Positions 1-13,200 of a stretch of 64,000 bases of DNA are shown here, one piece after another. The translations under genes were made by a program, and so were the position numbers. A model generated the notes under the pieces. That model was given only the letters and a program-made list of their open reading frames with translations, ran no database searches and was not told the origin of the DNA. Each line of letters opens with the position of its first letter. Within the stretch, counting starts at the first letter, position 1. Origin of the DNA: Rhea pennata (Eukaryota; Chordata; Aves; Rheiformes; Rheidae); NCBI RefSeq assembly GCF_028389875.1, contig NC_084665.1, positions 96,639,435 through 96,703,434 of the forward strand, written 5' to 3'.

Positions 1-2045
1 AAAATACAAACACAACCTATGTATTATTTCCTTTTTTTCTTTTTGTCTTCTAGAGAGAAGTGGTAGGGCTGGGAGGGAGGTTTTGACTGAGAATGTTGTT
101 AGGCTTCATATATGTTACTGGAGCTTTAATCACTCAAGACAGCTGGAATACACATTGCTTGAGTTGAGAAACCACATCCTTTAACAACGATCTACTTTGC
201 TGCCAGTTGCTTTCTACTATGTTTGCAGAATTACAGTAGGGTAACGTGGGATGAGTGGTTGGAGCCTTTTAACAGGAAACGCTGCATAGCTTTCTGGCCT
301 GACTTGCTTCACTTAAGGCAAGACAAAAGTATTGAGGTCCATAACCCTTTTCGCCAGAGTTAAACACGCTGTAGATGATAGAGTAGTGACTACACAGGAG
401 TGGGCAGAAAACAGCCGCAGGTACAGCAGAAGACTTCGTAAAAGGAAGTTATAGGCTATTAGTAAAATGTTGGTGTATGCAGAACATTTCTCAGCAGCTG
501 CTGAAGAACAGAGCCACTCTGAACTTTTCTTCATCTTGGTTAGCATGCATATATAGTATATGATATCTGAGCTGAATGTGACTTTCAGGACAGTAAATGG
601 CCAGTGAAAACAGGCAAGGACAGAGCATGTATAATTTATCTGGGAATTATAAAGGACGGAGGTCATGTAGGTCTTGTTGTTCTACATACTCTCAGCAATT
701 CTAATACATCTGTACTACAGTGGTCTAGGCCAAAAGCTTTTTCTCCTCCCACAAGAGAGACACTAAGTTTGCATTTCAATATAAAATTTAGTGCATTTAC
801 TCATCACAAGGAAAAGAAATGCCTGTTTACATCTCAGGAGTTATGAGTTTAGTATCTTTCCTTCTTCCTTTGCATATTATTTATAATGCAAGTACAGAGT
901 TCTCAAGGGAAAACCACAAGGGAAGTAAAAGTTGATTTATCTTTGTATTATAATCCCAACACTCAGCAATGAGCTCTTAAAAGGCAACAGTCCCTGGAAA
1001 AGCAGAGCAGCACACACAGCTTATCTGTCCTAGCACAATCTACTGCTTCTTTCCTGAAGTCTTTGCATATGTGATCCCTGTTGATCAGAAACACCATAAA
1101 TAAAATAGTTCAACATTGATGATACATCTCCTGTGGCCTATGGGGGATTGGAAATGCTAAACTGTATTTATTGCTCAGGATCAGAAAGGAAAAGATATCG
1201 CAGTTTTGGACACAATATCCAAACCTATGAGATTTATGAAATTGAGGGCTTTTGCAACACTATGATGAATTCTATATTTGAACAGAGCACTCCCATCACA
1301 CAGAAGCAGAAATGTAACATGCCTTTTGTTCAGAGATTTACCATTTTTAATTATTCATTTTTTTTTCAATAGCTTAACCATGTATTCGGTTAAATAAAGT
1401 AATTAACAAAAGTGTTCAAAGTGAGGCAATATTGTCTTTAGGTTATTTTTAAATTGTGTTCAGGTATCTGTGGGACATGGAAAACTAAAATTGAACAAAG
1501 TACATAATCTTTGTTTCTCTAATAATAAAATTTAGTGCCAAATTCTGCTCTCGGGTTAATTGTTATAAAGCATTATCCATAATGACATTATACAGCATTG
1601 GCATATTTCTAGATTTAAACAAGTGCAAAAGATCAGAAAATGTTCTTATGTCTTGCAAGCTCAGCACACACCAAATACAGACCCGGTGCCTAGTTCCAAC
1701 TCATACTGCTCAGCTGACCTACAGTAAGCAGATGCAGCATCACTCAAACCAAAATTTGCTGGTTTGATTTCCCCAGCATGTAATTTGGCTAGCTGACTTC
1801 AGTTTGTCTGATTCAATGAATGAGAGCACAATTTGGCTTCTTTCTCGGTGCAAAGGAAACCAACCAAACATGGCTTTCACCAGGCCTTAGTTTTTGGCCC
1901 CAGACTTCAACATACACTATTACATCAATCAAAAGAACCACAGAAATCACTTATCATTTTACTGTTCCTTAACACATTTCACACAGTCCTGCAGTGAGCA
2001 GAATCACAGATGAACCTCAGAACATACAGAGAGCACAACTACTAC
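1..2045. other. Probable intergenic DNA downstream of RIMS2
   Basis: AT-rich DNA beyond the likely RIMS2 3' end. The open frames (minus 666-313, plus 604-846, plus 1133-1372, plus 1582-1767) have no recognisable domain, no splice-supported partner and no conserved pattern, so I call none. No repeat family was recognised. In other vertebrates DCSTAMP and DPYS lie beyond the RIMS2 3' end, but no exon of either is visible here. Confidence 0.55.
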
Positions 2046-2065
2046 ACTGGACATGAAAAGGAAAT

Positions 2066-2071
2066 TTTATT
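2066..2071 (-). terminator. RIMS2: Candidate distal poly(A) signal of RIMS2
   Basis: AATAAA on the minus strand (TTTATT on plus). Cleavage would be expected around 2040-2056. It is the last canonical hexamer before sequence that looks intergenic. Confidence 0.45.
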
Positions 2072-2418
2072 AAACATGTTTACATAACATGAGTTGGAAG
2101 TTCATTTAAAAGCACAGGGGAGTGTTAAGACAAGTGGTCAAAATAGAAAGATACTATCGAATTATAACTAGTGGGGTTTTGGCCACTAAGACAGAACGGA
2201 ATCTAGTAGTAGTGCACCAATGCTTGAGTTCTTCCTGCTCAGCAGGTCGAGCAGTAATCAATCTGCGCCCTATGGAAAGATGGGCAGAGTAATTCCAACG
2301 TGTTGAATAATAATAAATAGTTCACTTGGTGCAGGCAGTATGTCTATCAATTAAAATCTAGTGTGTACACAATTTCTACGTGTGTTACAGCCCCACAGTA
2401 GGAATCTACACCAAAATA

Positions 2419-2424
2419 TTTATT
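2419..2424 (-). terminator. RIMS2: Candidate internal poly(A) signal of RIMS2
   Basis: AATAAA on the minus strand in the long 3'UTR. A transcript ending here would have a UTR of about 1.6 kb. Usage is unknown. Confidence 0.3.
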
Positions 2425-3390
2425 AGAAGGAATTTGGTCCGTACTACATCACGTTTTCCATAGGGTAAAAAATAAAGTCCATCTATAGACATTTAGCACC
2501 AGACTCACAGATCTAGCCTGGCTAAAACCTGCAAAATGTCTATAAGAAAAATGGATGGCTTAGATTTCTTGGTTACTTCAGTATAGTAATTACGAGCAAA
2601 CTGTACAAGTACATGCAACATACAAGCTGGTCTATGTGGAACTAACATACATTATTAAATAACCTTTTTCATTTCTTTTTACAAAACGTGCATGCAGCTT
2701 TGAACAGTTCCAAGTCATGCTGCTCTATTTGTGTGATCACAAAATTGAATGGCCTGTAAAAGGAGGGGAAACATATCAATGCACCTGCAGAGTCTGCAGT
2801 TTTTAGCACATTTACAGAAAATCACAAGGGATTTCAAGGCCAAGAACTCAAATGAATAAAAAGCAAATTGAAATTTGACTTTTTTTTTCTCCAAAAAGTA
2901 AGATATCTTGCGTTAAAAAATCAAGCCTTGTGCTTGCATCAATCTCAAAGAAATGTAAACTAAAATTTGATAAAAACATCAGTAAGTGCAGAATATTTCA
3001 ACTGGAATTTCCAGTGAAACATTGAACAACTCATACCATGCTCTATCCAGGGCAGACAAGTGTGTCTGAAGTGACACACCTCAGAGAAGCCTGGGTACAG
3101 CTGAAAGTGTCATATGCTCGATCCATTCCTGGTCAACCTTTTGGGAAGTCAAATATACATTTATACACAGAAATGTAAATATTTCCTCTCCATTTCTAGG
3201 AGGAAAATTTCATTACCAGTAACATATTCAATGTCAAAATTATGACTAAAGCTGTTTTTTACCAGTCCCCAGCATTAGTTGCAGAATTCTTCAAAATTCT
3301 TCCATGCAAAACATCATAAACATAAAAGTTATTATACATAATGCAAACATATCTGCTTTTTACAAAGAAAAAGTGGCACTGTGATGATTA

Positions 3391-3396
3391 TTTATT
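3391..3396 (-). terminator. RIMS2: Candidate proximal poly(A) signal of RIMS2
   Basis: AATAAATAATC on the minus strand contains the canonical hexamer about 640 nt after the stop. It would give a short-UTR form if used. Confidence 0.35.
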
Positions 3397-4035
3397 TTTA
3401 AGAATGTAACTTTGATTAGTCATTTGCTCTGGGTTTCCACATGAAAGACTTTGAAGTACCAGAACTGAGAAAAAAATTTGAACTTGCTGGAATAAAATTG
3501 TGGCTGCTGAACACTTTAAGCAATGCTTACAGAGATATACTTCAGCCCTTTTTTTTTGGTTTAGAAAAAGAAAGGAAGGGTTTCTGTTAACATTGTGATG
3601 ACTTCTACAAAACTAACAATCACATGGCAAAAAAACTAGTGGAAGTAACAAGTACAGAAAAACTGCTGAAACACCAGGAAGATAACACTGCTTGAGGGCT
3701 CTGTCAGAATGTGAAAAATACAACATTGTTAACAGAGTGAGAGCTTCCAGTTTGACTAATTTTTGACTTGATTTGAATCCAAAGGTCCCTCTCTCTTTTT
3801 TGGGGATCATTATAAGCATCAGTGACAGTTGCTGATAGATTGACTGTATGTATGTGATACACCTTTGTTCTGTCAATTTAAGCCATCTTTTAACAAACAA
3901 CTCGGACACATTTTTTGATAACTACTACAAGCGGAAACAGAAGTGGTTGTCTCTCTCCAACAGTGTTTTTGATCATGTGAATATCTGGTTCCAATTGTCA
4001 TCCTGGGTGATGTTTTCCTTAGACAGCACCTGCTA

Positions 4036-4254
4036 CTATGATCTAATGCAGGGAGGCCCAGTTGAACTCTCCAGAGATGACTGGGAAGCCCTGCGTGTCA
4101 GGGGAGTCAGGGTTGGATCCACTAGCGATGAAGGCGGAAATAATTTGTACCAGCCTATTACCACGCTGGACAGATCAAGTTCCTCCAGAAGGATCTGAGC
4201 AACTCCCATGAAGCATTTGTGATCCATTCGGCCATAATCTCCCCAAACTATTAC
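4036..4254 (-). CDS. RIMS2: RIMS2 terminal coding exon, end of C2B and C-terminus
   Basis: Residues 244-315 plus the TAG stop at 4038-4036. The exon starts VIVWGDYGRMDHKCFMGVAQ right after the acceptor TTTTTACAG, which ends at 4255. ILLEELDLSSVVIGWYKLFP closes the C2B fold, and the tail ends SLESSTGPPCIRS. The Met at 4227 is not a start: the nine codons before it in the exon are conserved. The last ~30 residues are Ser/Thr/Pro-rich (LTRRASQSSLES), with RRAS and RRASQS resembling basophilic kinase sites; phosphorylation is inference. A 116-residue plus-strand frame over this exon is an antisense shadow. Confidence 0.97.
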   Translation of the reverse strand, partial: VIVWGDYGRMDHKCFMGVAQILLEELDLSSVVIGWYKLFPPSSLVDPTLTPLTRRASQSSLESSTGPPCIRS

Positions 4255-7200
4255 CTGTAAAAACAGAAACGCAGGTTCAGAACTGTCCCCAAACCTCCGC
4301 TCTTATGTTCACTCCTGCTGTGTATTATGTGTATTGTAAGGAAAATATTATTCTTAAGAGTGAATGATTGCTCCTTCCTGTGGGAAAACCTAATGGCAGG
4401 ACTGGAGCAAGAGTCAACAAAAGAGAAATGTTTAATATAGCCAGACATTTCACAGGTCTGAAACCACAAGCCACAAGGATGTGTTTGCTGGAATTCACAA
4501 AATTAAATGCTAAGTGAGCTGGAATGGCGTTACTCTTATTGCTTAAACTTAAGTAAACATGTACATGCTTTACCAAATGATAGCCTAAAATGGGATTAAG
4601 AAGCAACTGACCTGAAGGACTTTACCCTGTGGACTTTCATCAAAAACCAGTGTCTGTTGGTACAAAGGATCAAGGGTCTTCCGTGCAATTCTTGTCTTCT
4701 TCTTAGCTATGCATGCTCCATTTTCCAATAAATACACTTTGACATACGGAGCTGCAAACAGAACATCATGAATTTTATGTTTGGACATAAAAACTTCTAC
4801 ATTGCACTTCTGAGCTGGAGGACAAATGCCATAAAAGGAAGTTGAGTGGAAAGAAAATGACACACACTATCTTCACTATATAATCTGAATGCAATTACAT
4901 TCATTAAATAAATGACACAGAACATAAAAAATCAGCTTGATTTTTATAAACTTTGAATTTAATGATCCAAGATGTTACTAATAACAATTCTGTTTCATGT
5001 CTGTCAATTTAAAAACACTTTCCTCTGCCAGGAATTAGTTGTCACTGTTAGTTACTCTGAAATCTCTATGCATGTCTAGGGGTCAGAAATATATCAAAAA
5101 ACCCCAGGAAACTCTGATATTTCATTGAAAGAAATGTTAAAACTAAGGCATTCAGGTAACAAGGACATTTATTGCTCTTTCATTTTCAGCTCCTAAGGAG
5201 GTTATAAAGTACCATTTTAGCAAAATGCACTCTGAAAACAATTGTTCCAAATGTTTTGGTAAGCAGTGGCTGTGGTGGAAATTAGAAATCTCTTCCAATA
5301 AAGATTTTTGTAAAGAACTACAGTTTCAAAATAATTTGCTTATAAAATGATACAATATGAAATCTGATTCATTATAAAAGTTATTGGCATGGGCACTGGC
5401 ACAACCTGCTATCTTGAAGCACTATTGTACCACAGAAGAGCATGGCATGTGGCTCTATCACCTTGTTTGCTCAAACTGCTTTCATCTGTTTCCATCTTTT
5501 ATTTCAACATGGAAAAAATGCAAAGGATTTCATCAGCAAAGCCTCTCTGAGAGATAAGATTTGCCTAGGATATGCAGAAATACTTCTACAAACATTGCTT
5601 CCAGAAAGCATATTAAGTTGAGGAAAATCACTCCTTGAAATGTTGCATGTAATTAATAGATACAAGTCGTTAGAAGTGAACATAGATATAAAGGATATAT
5701 CCATGCATGCCCCTATTGCTGAAAAACAAACCAAACAAATGCCAATGTAGTGATAGCTAATGAAGAGCTCAGGGGTCTCCAATCACCAGTTCATCAGCAT
5801 ATTTCATATTCTTGTTTTTACAGTCATATATTGTCTGGGGTTTGCAGTCATTTCTCTTACCTGGGGTTGACTTGGAGCCAGGTTTTTGTGTGAGGCCCCG
5901 GGCTCTAATGACTTCTACTTCTAATTGGCCCTTTTTATCCACCATTCCAATCTGAATATCACCTGAGAGGGAGAAGAAAGAAACTCACATTTAGAGAAAA
6001 AGTATGGTCTGGGGGATCAGGTATAAGAAACAGAAAGACTAGTTGGCTGTTCATCTGCTAGGTGATGCTGTGCTTATCACTTCTCCTCCTTATTCCTTAT
6101 GTTTCTCCATCTTTAAAACAGGAATAAAAGATGCATACTTAGGAAGCACTGTGCGTTCTTGGTGAACAGCTTATACCATAGCTCTGTATTGATTTTCTGA
6201 TCCAGGGAGGGAAGGAAGCTTTACAGCAGTGCTATGGTATCACCATCAACCTTCTAATTTTGCATAGGTGAATTATCTAGCAACTTCCTACCTAGGACTG
6301 CCATCCTTGTGGGCCAGTCCCTGACAGGCCCTGCCCTGAGAGGGGTCCCACTCTCAGGGAGCCTAAAAGCCCAAGTTTAGATTCAGAAATCCCCATAGCT
6401 GGAAGTTTCTGCCTCCAAGCTGAGATGCAGGAGCTGACAGTGTGAATGCTCCTCATCTGATGCAACAGGAGAGACAACAGGAGAAACAGGCCAACTTTGT
6501 AAACCTCAGTAGTTACAGCTGTCTGATGAGATCCCCAGTGTAAGGCAGACAGATCAAACAGACAAGGCACATGGTCATAGCCCAGCTTCACAGAACGACA
6601 TGCTGCCCTCCAGGAGCTCATAAGGAGGTCTTTACCTCCAAAGGTCTCTTAACAAGTGTAGGGGTGATGATTTTTCCTGTTTTTATCAATATTTCACATC
6701 CATTCTAGTGGCAATAAAGTCACCCAATATGTTCAAAAAATCAGCTGCTTTCTCACACAGACTATTGAGCAGCCAAGCGGCTATCTGAGTTCTGACAAGT
6801 GACATTTCCAGTTACAGCTGCAGGAAAGGAAAACTTAATCTGGGAGCAAGCACTCTTCTGATCTAGGCTAATAAAATGCAAATGAAGAGAGAATGCCTTA
6901 ATGATGGGCTGATGCTCAAAACATCAGATCTCTTTAGCTTCATATATAATGGAATCAGCTGGATAGGTATCTAATAGGCCACTGAGACGCAAAAATGCAC
7001 AGCATGACATGTACAGCTGTATGACACTTGTGCAAATATATCCATGACACACCTGACTTTGATTTTTTATATTATATATTTTATATGCCAACCCTGAATT
7101 GCAATAAAAGTGCAGTAATAGGCAGTCCTGAACTGCAGAATTTAGGGCATCCAGATTTATAAACACCACCTTTTGACATTAACTGGTGATGAGATTTTCA

Positions 7201-10200
7201 TGTGCTTGTCCAACAGTATATTGTAGCAATATTTATACCTTGGTACTTGAGGTGTGACAGAGCAGCAAGGAAGATTATTTTATCTAGCAAACTTTGCTTG
7301 AATAAACAGAGTTCTGTGTGGCACTAAAAATAGTTCCCAGGAAAATTCCAACGAGCCATTTTAAGAGCCTGTCTCAATGTTGCATATCCGAATAAAACCC
7401 TGCTACAGGCAGCCAGCAGGGGGAGCAATAATACAAACATTTTCAGATCATCCCCGACTAAAGGATGCCACGCGGAAGAGAGGAAAACTGTGAAGAAGCA
7501 CTACTGAGTGCTTTTGGGGGGGCCAAAACCTTGCTTGAGCCTTTAGTAAGAAAACAGCTCTAAGAAGTGGAACTAAATATATTACTCAAGTAATCTGCAG
7601 GAAAATATTTACACAAGAAATAAGATTAAAGTAAGAAAATAGATGGAAAAAATCTAGATCCTTGTATGTGTGGATAATCCATACTGAATGAGACATTTAA
7701 TTTTTATTGGGTGAATAATGTCATAAATATCTTATCTTTCAAAACAAAACATGGTATGCATTTATAAAATTTGGTGCTTAATAATGTCATGTAGCAGCTA
7801 TTTGTGCTTTATGGAGTACTCAAATCATTCTCAAGAAAATTTCCTTTTCATTCTGCTCATGAGTTGAGAGGGAAACACTCTTTTCTGTGATTTTTATTTC
7901 TATCTTTCTTTCCTTCCTCAGAAGCATCTCAGTGGCCCTTTTTTCATCTGATCTGAGACAACTTTACTGAAGCACTGGCCATTTACGATTTCCAACACGG
8001 TTATGGTTAACCATGGTATGGTTAAAGTAGCAAAAAATGACATGAGCTCCACACTTGGCACCCTACACATGTACCATTTGAAGCATATCTATGAATTGCT
8101 TACATATTTATCAGACTTTTCCAAAAATACTTACACAGTGCTATGCCGCTGCACAGCTTATACCCTATTCGAAGCCGGTGTACAGTTAATGCTACTATAA
8201 GGAAATCCAGACTGGTTTGGAATACAGAAGAAATCACAGATCACCCCAGGCAGCTGCTGTGGGGAAGGATTTTCTCTCTTTCCTTATAAACACTGGCTTT
8301 ATCACAACTGATTTTGAGGCACTGCAAATGTGGGCTGAAATTTCAAATTCTAGGGTTACTTTGGGATGAACTAAGCTTGGGCAAATACAGCATTTGGCAA
8401 GAAACTGTCACATCCAATATAATCTGTGGCAAATAAGTATAAACTTTGAACTGCTGAGATTTGGCAGTATGCTAAGATTGGAGAAACCACAATAATTGTG
8501 AGTAGAAGGGAAAGTGTAACCCCGATTTCAAAATGCAAGTGAGATTAGCAGGCCCCTCACATATGGATCAAATACTGTTTTTCACCTCAGTTTGGATGCC
8601 AGTGTGCCAGGAATATTAGCGATTGGGGAGAGGACATTCATGTTTCAGGTGAAGGAAGCCACTGTGTAAAAGTCTTTTGGCTGCCTGGCCAGTTTGGCAG
8701 TGTGTATTATGCTTTAGTTAATGACTATTACTCATCTAACAGGGGAATGTATTATTCTTACCCATGGCAGGGGTTGCTAGTGTTTGTCGGCCTACTAACT
8801 GTGCGGGTCCAAGTCCATCGAGGAAATCACTAAATTGACTGTCAGCGCCCAGCCGTACTCCAGGGAATATTAAGCTGAAGCAAAATAAAAGCTGGTTAAG
8901 CATAAGTACAGTAATAATTCCTTTTGTCCTGCAGTATTTTCTCTAAAGTTACTTCTTATACAGTACAAGCAGCTCAGGATATGTAACCATAAACAAGCTA
9001 TCTCCTGTGGACCCCAAAGAAGTATAGTGAAATTTCCACATATGGAACCAAAGTACTGCATGCAAACACTTCTTGCCAAGGAGTTCTGCAAGAAGTGCTG
9101 AAGAGGCTGACAGGTGAATAAACTGTGAGTGGCCTTATGAGAAAACAGGAAAAACTCACAAGATTTAATAAACTTACTGAGCTCAAAACACAAGACTATA
9201 TTCTGCTTGAATACGCAGGCCATGCAAACATTTTATGAGATGCTTTTGGTATTTTATGTTGGTTCTTCAATTCAGCCGATTCAAAAAATATCAGTTTTAG
9301 AATTGTTATGTATTTGTTATGATTTCTGCATATTTTCCTCACTGCAGTTTTATATGGATAGCCAATTGTGACTTCCTGAAATTACACACACAAATAGACA
9401 ATTTATCTCGGTTAGGATTTTCTGATGATCTTCACTATGGGAACACTATGAAACATATTTGAAATTCTAGCAGACAATTGAAAAAGGTAGTATGCTGCGT
9501 ATTTATGTACGATAACTTGATTTTTGTCTTCTACTAGGTTTTCCAGTTATTGTTCTTCATTTAGTCCAAGTTTAGCCAAAATAGGATTTCAGTATTTCAG
9601 TATCTTTGTATGTTTGAAGAGCTCTGTTTCAACTGGTATTCATCTCAAAGAGGTAAGCTGGAATCCAGAAATGATTCCAGATCCTCAGCAATCAATGGAG
9701 GATCAAATTGAGCCCCTCCAATATTTATTCACATTAACAGGCAGGTTTATTTATAGTAACTTTACTTTTGACTATGAAATATGGGCCCATCAAAAATGAC
9801 AATGAGATCTCTTTGCCTGTTCATTTTCTTCACCTTTCTTCCAGATTCTTCCTTTACTCTCACCAAGCAGATTTGTCCACATCCTCTTCCTTTTCTAAGT
9901 TCTTAGTCCCTATTTCTTTTTAAAAGTATTTCTGTTTGCTTTTGTCCATTCAGGGCTCTGCATTTTCGCTTTCCCTTTCTGCCTATGCTCAGGACAGCAG
10001 GACAGTGCTGCTGTCAGCCATTCCACTAGAAGAAACAGCAAAGGTCTGCAACATGATTCAAAAGATTCCAGCCTTTCTGGCAAAGTAAATATGTCACAAG
10101 AAAGAGTATCTTTTTCTTTCTCTCCATTTCATTTATAAGGATGAATGTTATAAAAGACCAAATCCAAATTCCCAATATCCCATTATTGGAGAAATGCTGA

Positions 10201-13200
10201 CTGCGCCTCACTCTTAACACTGACATTTCTTCATTCTTGAATGCTTGATTTGCCTTGTAATACTGTCTTCTCTTCTATGTGTACATCCAAACCTCATCTT
10301 CATCAGTTAGGATATACATGGAAAACTCATGTATACATTAAATCTGATTGTTGTAGCTATTTAATAAAGCAGTAAACAGGCAAACAGTGCTACTGTCGAT
10401 TAAATCTAAGGGTAATGCCCTACGGGTAATGTCGCTAGGCAAAATATTCTGGTAGACAGATCTTGACGCCAATCAAGTCTCACCAAACAAGTAGAGGCCA
10501 GTTTGTCTTTCAGGACACAAACTGAACTGTAATACATTAGCAGAACAAACATATGCTTCTTCAAGCTGCTTTCTTCATGTCAATGTTACCTGTCTACCAT
10601 AATGTCAGGAGTGAACAGCCCATGAAATACTACTCAGCCAGCTCAAATGAAGTTCTCACTGATTTTGTTGGGAACCTCACAGGATACAGGAGTAACCAGG
10701 CAAATAGCTTTGCTATTCGAATGTAGGGTAAGTGTGGATACAAGGTGCTATTAAAAGCAGATTCATGGTCACATTAAAAGTAACATCTAAAATTAAATTA
10801 CTACATTTCTAAAGTTTCTAAATAGGCCCAGAGGATGGAGGGAGGGAAGGAGAAGATTTTAGGACCAGTTGCTGCAGTGTTTGTACCTCTGATTATGTAG
10901 TAATGTAGCTGTGCATCTTTACCTCCACCTTGCAGTTGCATCCAGCTCTCATCCTAAGTATAAGCCAGTGAAGCACTTGGAGGAAGTGATTATATATTAG
11001 CAGCTTGTTTTATTGGTTGTCTTTCTTACAAGCATCTATGCTTTATACATCCTTCATTCACTATGGACTAAATCCAGAGCTGCTGTAAATGTACACTGAT
11101 CTACCGAACTGCAAGCTTGCCAAGCACCTGACATTAAATCTTGAGCAAAATCTTAGAATCATAGGCAAATGAAAGCCCTCAGAAAACTCTTCTAAAACAC
11201 AAAGTACACTACCATGATGAACATATTCCTCTTGCTTGAGTTGTTACCTTTCTAACTGTGGCTTTCTATCCCATTCAAGGAATGTTCTTCTTCAGTGCAG
11301 AAAGATACATAAACTGTTTACTCTTTAACCCAGGAAGTTTTGTTACATGCTATCTGCTTTCTTAGGCCCATCCTCTTGGGGTTCCCATCATATTCGCTGT
11401 TAGACAGTGGTCTGCTTTTCATATCACTGGCCTTACTGTTTCTTTGCTCTTGCCAGGAACTGAAAGAGGGATGTGGAGCTCAGGGACAGTGATTAATTGG
11501 ATTTGGAGCCAGAAACTACGTGAGGTATACTGAAGGCCAGGGATTAACCAGAAGAGATGGGAACTCTATCAGACCAAAAGTCTGGGACAGAAACATAATC
11601 AAAAGTTAGGGAATGTGTGCCAAAAGTATGGATTTGAAAGGCAAGACAAATGTGGTCAGTTGATAAGAAATCTGTCATATGAAAGAACTGAGAGAGGAAT
11701 GGCGGCTTGTCAGAGGTAGAACAGGCACTGGGACAGTGGAGACGGGAAGTAGGCATAGGAGTTAAGAGGCAGAAACAAGGTGTAAGATACAGGAGCCACT
11801 AGCTTATGACAGTTCATTTTAACTTGAATGTGGATCCTCTTTCTAAGGATTCTTTCCAAACTAAGTCCCACTGTACATGCCCAGCCTGCTACAGGCGGTG
11901 ATAAGAAACAAGCACCTTGTTTACCTCCAGGCTTGCTCTCTTCATTGCCTTGCCCAGAGGCTGGTTCTCAAGTCAACAATTTAAGTCTCTGCTTTGCAGT
12001 TCCTGCCCTCCAGATTCCTGCTAGGACCTGGCTGGTCTGGCCTTGCCAAATGTGCTCGCATGCTCTGAGGGTGGAGCATGGGATTAGGTTGTTCCCCAGA
12101 AAGGGCCTTCATCTTCAGTGCCGGGCTCCCACTTCTCCAGTATTGCTGACTGGGGAAACGGGCCAGTCTCCAGCAAGATCCAGTTTATTGGGGCCCCACC
12201 ATGGTGACACAGAGACCAGCGTAGAAAGAGGAAGGATGCCAGGGTGTGGTGCAGAAAATGCCCTATTGTCTGATGATGGAGAAACTGCACCACTATAGAG
12301 GTCCTTGCCATCATCATGGCTGCTCCGGCTCTGCATGCCTCATAGCCCTTACAATCCAAAATCCACTAACAATCGTGGCAACAAGGTGGGCATACAGAAA
12401 GATGATGCCAGGTAAATCTCAATCTCTCTTTTTTTTCTGGTCTACAGAGTAATTTGCCTGTCTCCTGTTTCCACTTTTGTAGGTAGCAATCTTCTCACTT
12501 CTAAGAATTCTCTAGTGACCACAATACATTTGCAAACAAGGCAGAGTCCCACTAAGATCTGTGAGGAGGCTGGAATATTCATGCACATTTTGGTGCCAAA
12601 TCTGCTTTTGCTCGCCTTTCCTACATACTTAGTCATGTCAGCAGTGAATTAAAACAGCTGCCCCATTACCCACAGTTGTGTGTCTGATTTTAGCTGATGG
12701 TGCAGTTGGATGCTGGTTTAAGAATTCTCAGTAAGAGAACTGGACTAACTCCAAGCTAAACTTTCTTTATATACAGTATTACTGAACAGAGTTTCATATC
12801 ACTGGGGTTTACATACAACATCTGAAGTTTAACTCTGAATTAATCCAAACATAATCCAAAGGGAAACTACCCCTATGTTTTCCTCTGAATAATGTGTTCT
12901 GAATTTACTTCTTTCTCGGTGAACAAAATAGCTCAGTGGATGGCAGGCAAAATATGAATCTCTAAGAAGTGTTCTCTCAATTTCAAATTTCAATAAATTA
13001 TCTACATGCCTAATAGTCTAATGCCTAATAGTCTACATGTCTAATAGATTAGTTTTGTAAATGTTTTGTCAAAAGGAAGAACTTGTACACAGAGCTATCC
13101 CCTTGTTCAAAGCAACCAAGTCTGGGACTTCTATTCACAGACCAAGTTTTCTTACTAATATTTCAGCAGATTTCTTACAAAGACAAGAAACTTTTCCAAT

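Larger units (their letters stand above)
2046..4035 (-). other. RIMS2: RIMS2 3' untranslated region (probable extent)
   Basis: This is the region after the RIMS2 stop codon, read on the minus strand. No supported gene or repeat interrupts it. Three canonical AATAAA hexamers occur on the minus strand, at 3396-3391, 2424-2419 and 2071-2066. The last would give a UTR of about 2 kb; the first would give about 0.65 kb. The open frames inside it (for example minus 3909-3613) show no family resemblance. A small inverted repeat around 2995-3020 (ACTGGAA with TTCCAGT) could fold in the RNA. The true 3' end is not fixed by sequence alone. Confidence 0.6.

Noticed and set aside
3848..4198. 116-residue plus open frame
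   Set aside because: Antisense shadow of the RIMS2 terminal exon and 3'UTR.
11828..12298. 156-residue plus open frame
   Set aside because: It lies within a GC-rich block on the strand opposite RIMS2, overlaps antisense frames, and has no domain or splice support. GC richness alone lowers stop frequency.
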